From an uncultured Pseudomonadota bacterium (GTDB lineage: Bacteria > Myxococcota_A > UBA796 > GCA-2862545), in assembly GCA_903861005.1 (NCBI GenBank), contig CAIOSP010000068.1:1-64000 (forward strand): a DNA stretch of 64,000 nucleotides, in the 5' to 3' direction. Positions 17,512 through 25,929 of the stretch are shown in pieces. The notes under the pieces are model-generated. The model searched no databases, had not been told where the DNA came from, and saw nothing but the letters and a program-made list of their open reading frames with translations. The position numbers were made by a program, and so were the translations under genes. Positions within the stretch are counted from its first letter, which is position 1. Each line of letters starts with the position of its first letter.

Positions 17512-18857
17512 TGAACCGCAAGACCCTAGCCCTCATCGCCCTCGGTGTGGCCATCTCCACGCCCGCCGTCGCCTGGAAGCACATCGGTCACGTGTGGGCC
17601 TATGAGGACATGCCCGTCGTGTACGACGTCGCCGACGTCGGCTCGTACGGCGGCCAGGACATGGACTACCTGATCCACATCCTGGGCCTGTCCTACGACA
17701 CCTGGAAGGCCGCGGCCCCCTGCGCGGACTTCAGCGCGGAGCTGGGCAACGTGCTGCCTGCGATTGAGAACATCGGCTACAAGCACGATCGCATCAACCG
17801 CGTCACCTACGATGACCCCAAGAACGACCTGGTCGAGCCGGGCATCCTGGCGGCCTCGCTCACGCTGACCGGCGCCAAGCGCCAGATCATCAACGGCGAG
17901 TCCTACAAGGTCGCGGACGATGGCGACATCATCTACAACGACAACGCCCCGTTCTCGACGGACGCGGAGATCGCCAGCAACAACTGCGGCGGTCGCCCCT
18001 CCATCGAGTCGACGACGCTGCACGAGATCGGCCACTTGATGGGCATGGGCCATCCGTGTGAGCGCGAAGATCCGTGCAACGATCTCGCGATGCGCACGTC
18101 CACCATGTACTGGCAGGCCGCGAACTGCGAGACCCCGTCCGAGTACTTCCCGAACTCCGACGACATCGCCAGCCTGAACGCGCTGTACGGCCCGTACGCC
18201 ACGTTCAAGTGCAGCAATGAGCTCAACCCGGAAGACGACGGCACCGAGGCGATCGGCGTCGTGCCCTTCGACCTGAAGTGCGGCGTCATCAGCTCGAGCA
18301 AGTCCGAGATCACCGGCGTCACCTGGTCCTGGGGGGACGGCGAGACCTCCGAAGGCATCAACGGCAACCACACGTACAAGGCGCCGGGCAACTACACGAT
18401 CAACGTGTGCTTCGAAGGCACGCGCGATGACTGTGGCAACTGGCAGTACTGCGACAAGAAGTCGGCCTACGTGGACGCCTGCGGCGTTCCTGAGCCCGCG
18501 TTCTCCGCGGAGGCCACAAAGGGCCTGAGCGTCCGTCTGCTCAACGACACCAACATCGCGGTGTACAAGTGCATCTCGGACGTCCAGTGGGACATCTTCG
18601 CGGGTGACAAGGTCGAGGGTGAGCCCATCAAGACCCTGCGCGCCTGGGAGCCTGAGGTCACGTTCGACGACGCCGGCACCTACACCGCCGTCCTCAACAT
18701 CGGCGGCCCTGCCGGCACCGGCGCGGCCAAGCTGACCTTCGACGTGAAGAACATCGGCCGCCAGGGTGCTTGTGACACCGGCGGGACCAACGGCGCGGGT
18801 GTGCTCGCGCTGACGGCCCTCGCGGTGCTCGCGCGCCGCCGTCGCGCCTCCGTCTGA
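17511..18857 (+). CDS. Matrixin-type secreted metalloprotease with PKD domain and MYXO-CTERM-like tail
   Basis: The 448-residue protein has a signal peptide (1-21) and a metzincin catalytic domain. The zinc motif is His171-Glu-x2-His175-x5-His181 (HEIGHLMGMGH), and the Met-turn is near Met199 (TSTMYWQ). A PKD-like domain follows around 240-310 (WSWGDGETSEG). A further Cys-rich beta domain leads to the tail GACDTGG, then a hydrophobic helix, then ARRRRASV. This tail is like the MYXO-CTERM sorting signal, so the protease is probably anchored at or sorted to the outer surface. It should cut extracellular proteins. The gene overlaps the upstream secreted-protein gene. Confidence 0.9.
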   Translation: MNRKTLALIALGVAISTPAVAWKHIGHVWAYEDMPVVYDVADVGSYGGQDMDYLIHILGLSYDTWKAAAPCADFSAELGNVLPAIENIGYKHDRINRVTYDDPKNDLVEPGILAASLTLTGAKRQIINGESYKVADDGDIIYNDNAPFSTDAEIASNNCGGRPSIESTTLHEIGHLMGMGHPCEREDPCNDLAMRTSTMYWQAANCETPSEYFPNSDDIASLNALYGPYATFKCSNELNPEDDGTEAIGVVPFDLKCGVISSSKSEITGVTWSWGDGETSEGINGNHTYKAPGNYTINVCFEGTRDDCGNWQYCDKKSAYVDACGVPEPAFSAEATKGLSVRLLNDTNIAVYKCISDVQWDIFAGDKVEGEPIKTLRAWEPEVTFDDAGTYTAVLNIGGPAGTGAAKLTFDVKNIGRQGACDTGGTNGAGVLALTALAVLARRRRASV

Positions 18858-18916
18858 TCGTGCCTGACCCGACGCGCCGCCTGTATGGGCGGCGCGGACG
18901 GGCGCGGGGAGTCCGG

Positions 18917-19546
18917 ATGCTTCGACCTGTCGCCATGTGGGCGGCCCTGCTGACGGCTTCGGTCGCGAGCGCGCATCCCGTGTCGCGCGTCGACTACAGC
19001 ATGCGCGCGGCGATCCAACTCGACGGCGAGCACCTCGAAGCCGTCGTGGTGATGGAGGTTCCGTTCGACGTGGTCGCGGCGGACCTGCGCGCCGGCATGG
19101 AGGCCGCTCGGTTGGCCACGGACCCTTCGCATCAGGCTCAGCAGGTGCTCGACGCCTACTCGCACAAGGTGTGGGACCAGATGGGCCAGGGCCTGCGCGT
19201 GCGCGTGGACGGTCAGGTGGTGCCCGGCTCCTGGGGTCCCAAGGACAACCGGCTGAACGGCAAGGGCGCGGTCACCGGCGGCTTCTTCCTGTACATGGTG
19301 GAGTTCACGCCCAGCGTCCCGCTCAAGCTCGTCCAAGACGTCGACGTCGTCATCGAGAACTGGGGCCTGACCGATAAGCCTATGGTCTACTCGGCGATGG
19401 TGGTGGCGGGCCACGGGTGGAAGGTGACGATGGACTCGTCGCGGGTGGCGCTGCCGAACGCGCCGTACAACGTCGACGACCCGCGCTTCTGGACCCGGAA
19501 CCTGTCGCTTCGTCGCCTGGAAGCGCGCTTCGTCAGCGCCCCATGA
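18917..19546 (+). CDS. Secreted protein of unknown function
   Basis: This 209-residue protein starts at the ATG at 18917, with GGGGA upstream. It has a signal peptide (about 1-19, ending ASA before HPVSRVDYS). The mature part is beta-rich with Trp residues in WDQMGQGL and ENWGLTDKP and no catalytic motif that I recognise. The stop overlaps the next gene (ATGA). It lies between a surface protease and an ABC transporter operon and is probably part of the transporter operon. Confidence 0.7.
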   Translation: MLRPVAMWAALLTASVASAHPVSRVDYSMRAAIQLDGEHLEAVVVMEVPFDVVAADLRAGMEAARLATDPSHQAQQVLDAYSHKVWDQMGQGLRVRVDGQVVPGSWGPKDNRLNGKGAVTGGFFLYMVEFTPSVPLKLVQDVDVVIENWGLTDKPMVYSAMVVAGHGWKVTMDSSRVALPNAPYNVDDPRFWTRNLSLRRLEARFVSAP

Positions 19547-20274
19547 GACGCGCGGCGCTGGCGCTGTGTGTGGCTTGCGCCGCCCCGACGCCGGACGCGC
19601 CGGCGATCGTCGCGGACTTTGAGGCGCTGCACGCGCCGGTCTACCATGTCTTCGACCTGGGCCCGGATCGGGACGCCGTGCACGCCCAGCTCGCGCGGAT
19701 CTTCGCCGACGACGCGCTCACGGACGCGTACGTCGAGCACTGGCGCGCCCTGGTGCGGATGCGCGATGAGTCCACCGCCGTCCATATCAGCGGCGTGGAG
19801 TACGAGGACGTCACGGTGCTCGACATGGACGACGCGGGCCGCGTGCGCGTCGACGCGTCGTGGCTGGTGCGCGGCGTCGTCACGCACCAGCGGCACATGC
19901 ACCCGCGCATCAACCGCTACCGCGCGGTGTACACGCTGACGCCGACCGACGAAGGCTGGCGCATCACCGACACGCACATGCGGGATCTGGCGCGCGTGTC
20001 GTCCGTGCTGACCGCGAACGACGTGCTCGGATCCGGCGCGGGGACCGGCGCGGACGCGGGCTTCATGGATCCGCTGGAGATGTTCAATGCGGGGCTGTTC
20101 GACGCGCCCAAGGACGCGCCGAGCGCCGCATCGCGGGAGGCCGACAAGCCTGTGCCCCCGGACGCGCCTTCTGTGGACGCGCCGCCCGCGGACGCGCCGA
20201 GCGTCGTATCGCCAGGGGCGAACGCGCCGGGCGACGCGCCGACCGTCGCGCCGTCGCCTAAGGGGTCACCGTGA
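19543..20274 (+). CDS. Secreted protein/lipoprotein with Asp-Ala-Pro repeat tail
   Basis: The 243-residue protein has a short signal with a possible lipobox (LCVAC) near residue 12. A globular domain of about 160 residues ends in YTLTPTDEGWRITDTHMRD, a pattern like nuclear-transport-factor-2-type folds. The tail (about 185-243) is low-complexity, with repeated DAPS/DAPP/DAPT units. The stop overlaps the GTG of the ABC ATPase gene, so it may be an accessory lipoprotein of that transporter. Similar Asp-Pro-rich tails elsewhere act as flexible spacers. The function is unknown. Confidence 0.65.
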   Translation: MRRAALALCVACAAPTPDAPAIVADFEALHAPVYHVFDLGPDRDAVHAQLARIFADDALTDAYVEHWRALVRMRDESTAVHISGVEYEDVTVLDMDDAGRVRVDASWLVRGVVTHQRHMHPRINRYRAVYTLTPTDEGWRITDTHMRDLARVSSVLTANDVLGSGAGTGADAGFMDPLEMFNAGLFDAPKDAPSAASREADKPVPPDAPSVDAPPADAPSVVSPGANAPGDAPTVAPSPKGSP

Positions 20275-20930
20275 GCGCGGTCGCGCTGAGGGGCGTGCGC
20301 TTCGCCTACGGCGAGGGCGCGTTCGCGCTCGACCTGCCCGAGTGGACGGTCGCGGTGGGGTCGCGCGTGGGCGTGGTCGGTCCCTCCGGCTGCGGAAAGT
20401 CGACCTTGCTCGGTCTGATCTCGGGCACGCTCACGCCGGATGCGGGTACCGTTCAGGTGGGCGGCGCGGCGCTGCACGACATGTCCGAGCGCGCGCGGCG
20501 CGCGTGGCGTCTGCGTCACGTCGGCTTCGTGTTCCAAGACTTCCCGCTCGTCGACTACCTCGACGTGCTCGACAACGTGCTGCTCCCGTTCCGGCTCGAC
20601 GCCACGCTGGCGCTTGACGACGCGGCGCGCGCGCGCGGGGTCGCGTTGCTCGACGAGCTGGGCTTGGGCGCCTATCGGTCGCGCTCGCCTTTCCACTTGT
20701 CCCAGGGCGAGCGGCAGCGCGTGGCGATCGCGCGGGCGCTCGTGACGCAGCCGTCGATCGTGCTCGCGGACGAGCCGACCACGGGCTTGGACGCCGCGCG
20801 CGCCGACGACGTGATGGCGCTGCTCGACGCGCTCGTGCGCGATCGCGGCACCACGCTGGTAATGGTCACGCATGACCTCCGCATGCAGGACCGCTTCGAC
20901 GCGGTGCTGACGCTTGGGGTGCGCCCGTGA
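20271..20930 (+). CDS. ABC transporter ATP-binding protein, LolD/MacB type
   Basis: The 219-residue ATPase has Walker A GPSGCGKST near 37-45, a Q-loop in FVFQDFPLVDYL, a signature LSQGERQR, Walker B IVLADEPTTGLD and the H-loop TLVMVTHD. The FQxFPLxDYLxVxDNV pattern is typical of the LolD/MacB subfamily, which powers release of lipoproteins or substrates at the periplasmic face without moving a solute through a pore. It overlaps both its neighbours by 4 bases and pairs with the permease downstream. Confidence 0.92.
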   Translation: MSAVALRGVRFAYGEGAFALDLPEWTVAVGSRVGVVGPSGCGKSTLLGLISGTLTPDAGTVQVGGAALHDMSERARRAWRLRHVGFVFQDFPLVDYLDVLDNVLLPFRLDATLALDDAARARGVALLDELGLGAYRSRSPFHLSQGERQRVAIARALVTQPSIVLADEPTTGLDAARADDVMALLDALVRDRGTTLVMVTHDLRMQDRFDAVLTLGVRP

Positions 20931-22090
20931 TCCCGCTGCGCCACGCGCTCTACCTTGCGCGCCGCTCGCTCAGCGCGAACGCGGGCCGCACCATCGTGCT
21001 GGTGATCGGCCTGGCGGTCGCGCTCTTCCTGCCCGCCTTCACCGCGACCCTCGGACAGCTCGCGCAGGGAAGGCTGCTGTCGCGCGCAGAGGCGACGCCC
21101 ATCCTGGTGGGCCACGCCGGCAACGAATTCGACCTGGTGATGTCGAGCCTGTTCTTCCGCGGCGGCGTGCGCGATACCGTGCCGTTCGCCGAGGCCGAGA
21201 CGCTGCAAGCGAAGCGCTACGGCGTGGTGGTGCCGCTCTTCGTTCGCTACACGGCGGGCGGCGCGCCGGTGGTCGGCACGTCGGTCGAGTACTTTGACGC
21301 GCGTCACCTGACGCTCGCGAAGGGCCGTCGTTTTGCCACGCTCGGCGAGGCGGTGGTGGGCGCGTCGGTCGCGCGCGCGGCGAACCTGGGCCCCGGTGAC
21401 GCGATCCGCACGGACGCGACGAACCTCTACGATCTCTCCGGCGCCTACCCGCTGCTGCTGCGCGTCGCGGGCGTGCTCGCGCCCACCGGTGGCCCGGATG
21501 ACGACGCGATCCTGGTGGACGTGAAGACGACCTGGGCGGTGGAGGGCCTGCTCCACGGGCACGCGCCGGTCACCAAGAAGGACTCCGTCGTGGCCACGGA
21601 CGAGAACATGGAGGCGAGCCTGTCGATCTTCATGTTCACGGAGATCACGCCGGAGTCGCTGCCCACCTTCCACCTGCACGGCACGTCCGCCGACTGGCCG
21701 CTCACCGGCGTGTTGATCTTCCCCAAGGATGATCGCGCACGCGATCAAGCGCTCGGTGATCTCGCGGTCGACACGGTGAACCAAGGCGTGCGCCCGGTGG
21801 CGGTGGTGCGCGCGATCCTCGACGTGGTGCTGCGCGTGCAGGAGCTGCTCGCCGTGGGCGGTGTGCTGGTGGTCGTGTCGACGCTCGCCTTTGTCGGCCT
21901 GGTGCTGTCGCTGTCGGTGCGGCTGCGGCGCGACGAGATCACGCTGCTGCGCCGCATGGGCGCGGGCCGCGGCACGATCGCCGTCATCCTGGGGACCGAG
22001 CTGGGCGTGATCGCGCTGGCGTCGGCGCTGCTCGCCTTTGGCGGCAACGGGGCCGCGGCGCGCGCGCTCGGCTGGTGGATCGGGATCTAG
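20927..22090 (+). CDS. FtsX/MacB-type ABC transporter permease
   Basis: The 387-residue protein has one N-terminal membrane segment (about 22-45) and a large periplasmic domain to about residue 300. It then has two clear C-terminal membrane segments, with the coupling motif LRRDEITLLRRMGAGRGTI between them. This is the MacB/LolC-type architecture. The chain ends ALGWWIGI soon after the third helix, so the usual fourth helix is not obvious. It may be short, or the gene may have lost its 3' end. With the ATPase just upstream it forms an MacB- or Lol-like mechanotransmission transporter. Confidence 0.85.
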   Translation: MIPLRHALYLARRSLSANAGRTIVLVIGLAVALFLPAFTATLGQLAQGRLLSRAEATPILVGHAGNEFDLVMSSLFFRGGVRDTVPFAEAETLQAKRYGVVVPLFVRYTAGGAPVVGTSVEYFDARHLTLAKGRRFATLGEAVVGASVARAANLGPGDAIRTDATNLYDLSGAYPLLLRVAGVLAPTGGPDDDAILVDVKTTWAVEGLLHGHAPVTKKDSVVATDENMEASLSIFMFTEITPESLPTFHLHGTSADWPLTGVLIFPKDDRARDQALGDLAVDTVNQGVRPVAVVRAILDVVLRVQELLAVGGVLVVVSTLAFVGLVLSLSVRLRRDEITLLRRMGAGRGTIAVILGTELGVIALASALLAFGGNGAAARALGWWIGI

Positions 22091-22119
22091 CGCCGGACGA
22101 ACCGCCGGTGACGGCAGCG

Positions 22120-22932
22120 CTAGAGCGCGGTCACCGAGCCGGACGGGAAGCTGATCTCCGCGAAGTCGGCGCCGCTGTTTTCCTTGAGCATGGTGTGGCT
22201 GCCGCGCCACGCCTCGACGCCCTTGATGTAGACGACCACAGTCACCACGTTGTCCGCGAGGCCGAGCCCGCTCAGGTCATCGTACGCGGTGACGGTGAAC
22301 TTGCCGGTGGCGGGAGAGCCGATGGCGATCACGTCCGCGCCGTCGGACACGTCGTCGGACAGGAAGGTCGGATCGCCGTCGGCCCCAGAGGCGCCCCAGT
22401 CCTGGCTGCAGCCGTCCTGCGAGCAGAAGTCGGTGGGGTCCGACGCGCGCGCCACGCGGAGCGCGATGTTGTCTGTGGGGTGCTCCGACGACAGCTCGAT
22501 GTAGAGGTCCTGGCTGGGCTCGGCGCGGAACGAGCGGCTGCACGGCTCAGACGGGTTGCCGAAGTCGTTGGTGACCGTGAGCGTGACCGCGTAGTCGCCG
22601 ACCAGGTCCGGGGTGAACGCGTCCACGTTGGCGGTGCCCGACGTCAACCGCGCCTCAGAGCCGGCGGGCTTCTTCACCAGCGACCAGTGGTAGTTCACGA
22701 TGAGGTTGCCGTCCGGATCGTACGAATTCTCGCCGATCAGGCTGACGGGCTCGCCGGGCTGGGTGGGGTCCTTGCTGATGGCGCAGACCGCGATGGGGGG
22801 CAGGATGTCGTCCGGGCGGATGTCGTCGCCGGTGGGGAGGCCGTCGGTGTCCCGGGTGTTGCCACGCAGGGTGGTCTCGCTGCCGCAGGCCGCGAGTCCA
22901 AGCGCGATGACGCCGATCAGTCCGAAACGCAT
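22120..22932 (-). CDS. Lipoprotein with PKD-like domain
   Basis: The 270-residue protein begins with a signal ending in the lipobox LAAC (Cys16) and a short acidic tether with RDTDGLP. A PKD-like Ig domain follows, about 45-135 (EPVSLIGENSYDPDGNLIVNY and VTLTVTNDFGN). A second beta domain has paired cysteines in DFCSQDGCSQDW. It is probably displayed on the outer membrane. No enzyme motif is seen. It converges with the ABC permease gene (29 bases apart) and diverges from proB. Confidence 0.8.
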   Translation of the reverse strand: MRFGLIGVIALGLAACGSETTLRGNTRDTDGLPTGDDIRPDDILPPIAVCAISKDPTQPGEPVSLIGENSYDPDGNLIVNYHWSLVKKPAGSEARLTSGTANVDAFTPDLVGDYAVTLTVTNDFGNPSEPCSRSFRAEPSQDLYIELSSEHPTDNIALRVARASDPTDFCSQDGCSQDWGASGADGDPTFLSDDVSDGADVIAIGSPATGKFTVTAYDDLSGLGLADNVVTVVVYIKGVEAWRGSHTMLKENSGADFAEISFPSGSVTAL

Positions 22933-23046
22933 GAACGTGTTTCCTTACCGGTCCCCGGTCCTGCCTTATACACGGCCCCACGCCGACCGGGAAGTGCTAG
23001 CTGCGATCCTGACGACTCCGCGATAGCGGAGGCGCTCGGAGGCGTC

Positions 23047-24165
23047 TTGTCCCAAACGGGGATCCGTGAGCCGCTGGTTGGGGCGCGTCGCGTCGTGGTG
23101 AAGGTCGGCACCGGCGTGGTCGCGCGGGACGATGGCCGCCTTGCGCTGGGCCGCATGGGCGCGTTGGTCGAGCAGGTGCGCGCGCTCCAAGAGGGCGGCC
23201 GTCAGGTCATCCTGGTGTCGTCGGGCGCCGTGGGCCTTGGGGCGGAGCGCCTCGGCTTTGACCGCAAGCCGGTCTCCGTGGTCGATCGGCAGGCGTGCGC
23301 CGCGGCCGGGCAGAGCGCGCTCATGGCCTTCTACGACGCGCTCTTCGGGCGCCTGGGTGGGGTCTGCGCGCAGGTGCTTCTGACCGAGGACGACTTCGGC
23401 AGCCGTCACCGCCACGTCCACCTGGCCGCCACCCTCGACCGCCTGCTGGAGCTGGGCGTGGTGCCGATCATCAACGAGAACGACACCGTCTCCACCGCTG
23501 AGATCGCGCTTTCGGGCGCCACCATCTTCGGCGACAACGATCGCCTCTCCGCGCTGGTCGCGGGCGGCATCGGCGCGGACGCGCTCGCGCTGCTGACCGA
23601 CGTCGACGGCATCTACACGGCGCCCCCCGGCGAGCCTGGGTCCGTGCGCATCCCGGTGTGGGAGGGCGGCCCGGTGAAGCTCGGCGCAGGCTCGGCGCTG
23701 GGACGCGGTGGCATGGGCGCCAAGATCGCCGCCGCCAAGGTGGGCGCGGCGTCGGGCGTGCACGTGGTCGTCGCGAGCGGCGGCGACCCGCAGGTGCTGA
23801 GCCGCGTGTTCGCCGGCGAGGACGTCGGCACCTGGTTCCCCGCTGAGGGCGGCATGAACAGCGTGCGTCGTTGGCTTGCCTTCGCGACCGCGCCTGAAGG
23901 CCGGCTCGTCGTGAACGAGGGTGCGCGCGACGCGCTCATCCACCGCAAGGCGTCGCTGCTGATGCCCGGCATCTCCTCGGTGGACGGCTCCTTCGCGGCG
24001 GGCGCCGTGGTGTCCGTGTGCGACGAGGCGGGCGAGTTCGCGCGGGGTCGCGCCGACCGCAGCTCCGACGAGATCCGCGCCGCGATCGGCGCCTCGACCG
24101 GGCGCGGCAAGGCGGTCGTGCACCGGGATCAGGTCGTGATCGTGCGCGGATCGGAGGCCCCATGA
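23047..24165 (+). CDS. proB: Glutamate 5-kinase
   Basis: The 372-residue enzyme phosphorylates glutamate, the first committed step of proline synthesis. The amino-acid-kinase domain (about 15-265) shows VVVKVGTGVV, VSSGAVGLG, NENDTVS and FGDNDRLSA. A PUA domain follows (about 285-370, beginning with GRLVVNEGARDAL). I chose the TTG at 23047 because GGAGG lies 4 bases before it and the length matches the family (367-376 residues). Other in-frame starts would give a poor length. Its stop overlaps the proA start, forming the usual proBA operon. Confidence 0.95.
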   Translation: MSQTGIREPLVGARRVVVKVGTGVVARDDGRLALGRMGALVEQVRALQEGGRQVILVSSGAVGLGAERLGFDRKPVSVVDRQACAAAGQSALMAFYDALFGRLGGVCAQVLLTEDDFGSRHRHVHLAATLDRLLELGVVPIINENDTVSTAEIALSGATIFGDNDRLSALVAGGIGADALALLTDVDGIYTAPPGEPGSVRIPVWEGGPVKLGAGSALGRGGMGAKIAAAKVGAASGVHVVVASGGDPQVLSRVFAGEDVGTWFPAEGGMNSVRRWLAFATAPEGRLVVNEGARDALIHRKASLLMPGISSVDGSFAAGAVVSVCDEAGEFARGRADRSSDEIRAAIGASTGRGKAVVHRDQVVIVRGSEAP

Positions 24166-25442
24166 GCGCTCGGGATCAAGCGATCGCCGCGCGCGCCGCG
24201 ATGCCGGCGCTGATGCGCGCGGGCACCCAGGGGCGCGTCGCCGCCCTGAACCGCATGGCGGATGCCCTCGTCGTCCGCGAGGCCGAGATCCTCGCCGCCA
24301 ACGCGCTGGACGTGGCGGCGGCGGCGGCGGCGATGGCCGCGGGCAAGCTGTCGTCGGCGCTGGCGGCGCGCCTGGACTTGTCGCGCAGCAAGCTGGCGGT
24401 GCTGGCGGACGGCATTCGTGCGATCGCCGCGATGGACGAGCCGATCGGCCGCAAGCTGCGCCACACCGAGGTCGCCAGCGGCATGGATCTGCGGCTGGAG
24501 ACCACCCCGATCGGCGTGCTGCTGATCATCTTCGAGTCCCGCCCCGACGCGCTCCCGCAGCTGGCCGCGCTCGCGCTGCGCGCAGGCGACGCGCTCGTCC
24601 TCAAGGGCGGCGCTGAGGCGTCTCGCAGCAACGCGATCCTCCACGAGGTCCTGTGCGACGCGCTCGCGCCGGACCTGCCCCGTGACGCGCTCCAGCTGGT
24701 CCGCACGCGCGAAGAGGTGGGCGAGCTGCTCGCGCTCGACGACGTGATCGACCTCGTGATCCCGCGCGGATCAAACGCGCTCGTGCGCGCGATCCAGTCG
24801 AACACGCGCATCCCGGTGCTCGGCCACGCCGATGGCGTCTGCCATGTGTTCGTGGACGTGGACGCGGACCAGGACATGGCGCGGCGCATCGTGACCGACG
24901 CCAAGAAGGACTACCCGGCCGCCTGCAACGCGATGGAGACGCTGCTGGTGCACCGCGCGCTGGTGACGGCGGGCCATCTGCCGTCGCTGCTCAGCGCGCT
25001 CGACGGCGTCGAGCTCTTCGCGCACCCGGAACAGACGGTGGAGCTTGGCCTCCCGGCGGCGCCGTCGCTCCACCACGAGTACGGCGACCTCGCCGCCACG
25101 GTCGCGATCGTCGACGACGTGGCCGCCGCGATCGCTCACATCCGCCGCTGGGGCAGCGCCCACACGGACGCGATCGTCACGGCCAATGCCGCCACCGCCG
25201 ACCGCTTCATCGCCGACGTCGACAGCGCCTGCGTGTTCTGGAACGCCTCCACGCGCTTCGCCGACGGCTACCGCTTTGGTCTGGGCGGCGAGGTGGGTGT
25301 GAGCACGGCCCGCCTCCACGCGCGCGGGCCGGTGGGCGTGGATGGCCTGCTGACCTCACGTTGGGTCCTGCAAGGCTCGGGTCAGACCGTCACGATGACG
25401 CGCACGGGCGAGGTTGCGTACACGCATCGTCCGCTCCCCTAG
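24162..25442 (+). CDS. proA: Glutamate-5-semialdehyde dehydrogenase (gamma-glutamyl phosphate reductase)
   Basis: The 426-residue enzyme reduces gamma-glutamyl phosphate with NADPH to glutamate semialdehyde. Conserved ProA segments are present: IGVLLIIFESRPDALPQ near 117-133, LKGGAEASRSN near 147-157, VIPRGSNALVRAIQ near 199-212, and the catalytic Cys255 in KDYPAACNAMETLLVH. The C-terminus has EVGVSTARLHARGPVG. The start overlaps the proB stop by 4 bases (ATGA), so kinase and reductase are translationally coupled. The third proline enzyme is not in the window. Confidence 0.96.
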   Translation: MSARDQAIAARAAMPALMRAGTQGRVAALNRMADALVVREAEILAANALDVAAAAAAMAAGKLSSALAARLDLSRSKLAVLADGIRAIAAMDEPIGRKLRHTEVASGMDLRLETTPIGVLLIIFESRPDALPQLAALALRAGDALVLKGGAEASRSNAILHEVLCDALAPDLPRDALQLVRTREEVGELLALDDVIDLVIPRGSNALVRAIQSNTRIPVLGHADGVCHVFVDVDADQDMARRIVTDAKKDYPAACNAMETLLVHRALVTAGHLPSLLSALDGVELFAHPEQTVELGLPAAPSLHHEYGDLAATVAIVDDVAAAIAHIRRWGSAHTDAIVTANAATADRFIADVDSACVFWNASTRFADGYRFGLGGEVGVSTARLHARGPVGVDGLLTSRWVLQGSGQTVTMTRTGEVAYTHRPLP

Positions 25443-25509
25443 GCGCGAGCACGGCGATGGCGTGGAGCCGCCCGCAGTAGTCGTGTGTGCGGGTTCGGCC
25501 GTGCGTAAG

Positions 25510-25929
25510 ATGCGCGCCCTCCTACGACTACGGCTGCCCGACGGTCATGAGCACGATCTCCCCCTGGCGACCTGATCGGGCGCGCGTGGCGCAGCGGCGC
25601 AGTGGCTCCCGGCCACGTCGATGGTGGACGCGACAGGCGCGCTTCGAGCCGTGGTGGTGGACGATCGGATCGACCTGTACGCGGGCGACGCGACCACGCC
25701 TCTCCGCACGATGCCGGTGGAGGGGCGGGTCGTCGTCGACTTGGCGCTCTCGAGCGACGGTCGCGGGCTGGCCGCGGGTGGTGGCGACGGCACGATGGTC
25801 TGCACGGCCTCCTGGGACCAGACCGTACGCCGCTGGGATCGGCGCGTGCTCGACGCCGAACCGGCTAGACTCAAGGCGGATCGGGAGGCGGCGTGGCAGG
25901 TCGGGTTGGACGCGCTGGTGTCGCGCTAG
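25510..25929 (+). pseudogene. Decayed WD40-repeat gene fragment
   Basis: The frame opens at an ATG with MRALLRLRLPDGHEHDLPLAT, is broken by an in-frame TGA at 25573-25575, and continues to a TAG at 25929. After the stop it reads like WD40 repeat pieces: DATTPLRTMP, then VVDLALSSDGRGLAAGGGDGTMV, then CTASWDQTVRRWD. Two repeats appear fused by deletion. The last 37 bases overlap the start of the next lipoprotein gene. The part from ATG 25621 could be translated alone as 102 residues, but that is too short to form a propeller. I read it as a remnant, though a short functional gene cannot be excluded. The 67 bases between proA and this ATG hold nothing recognised. Confidence 0.45.
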
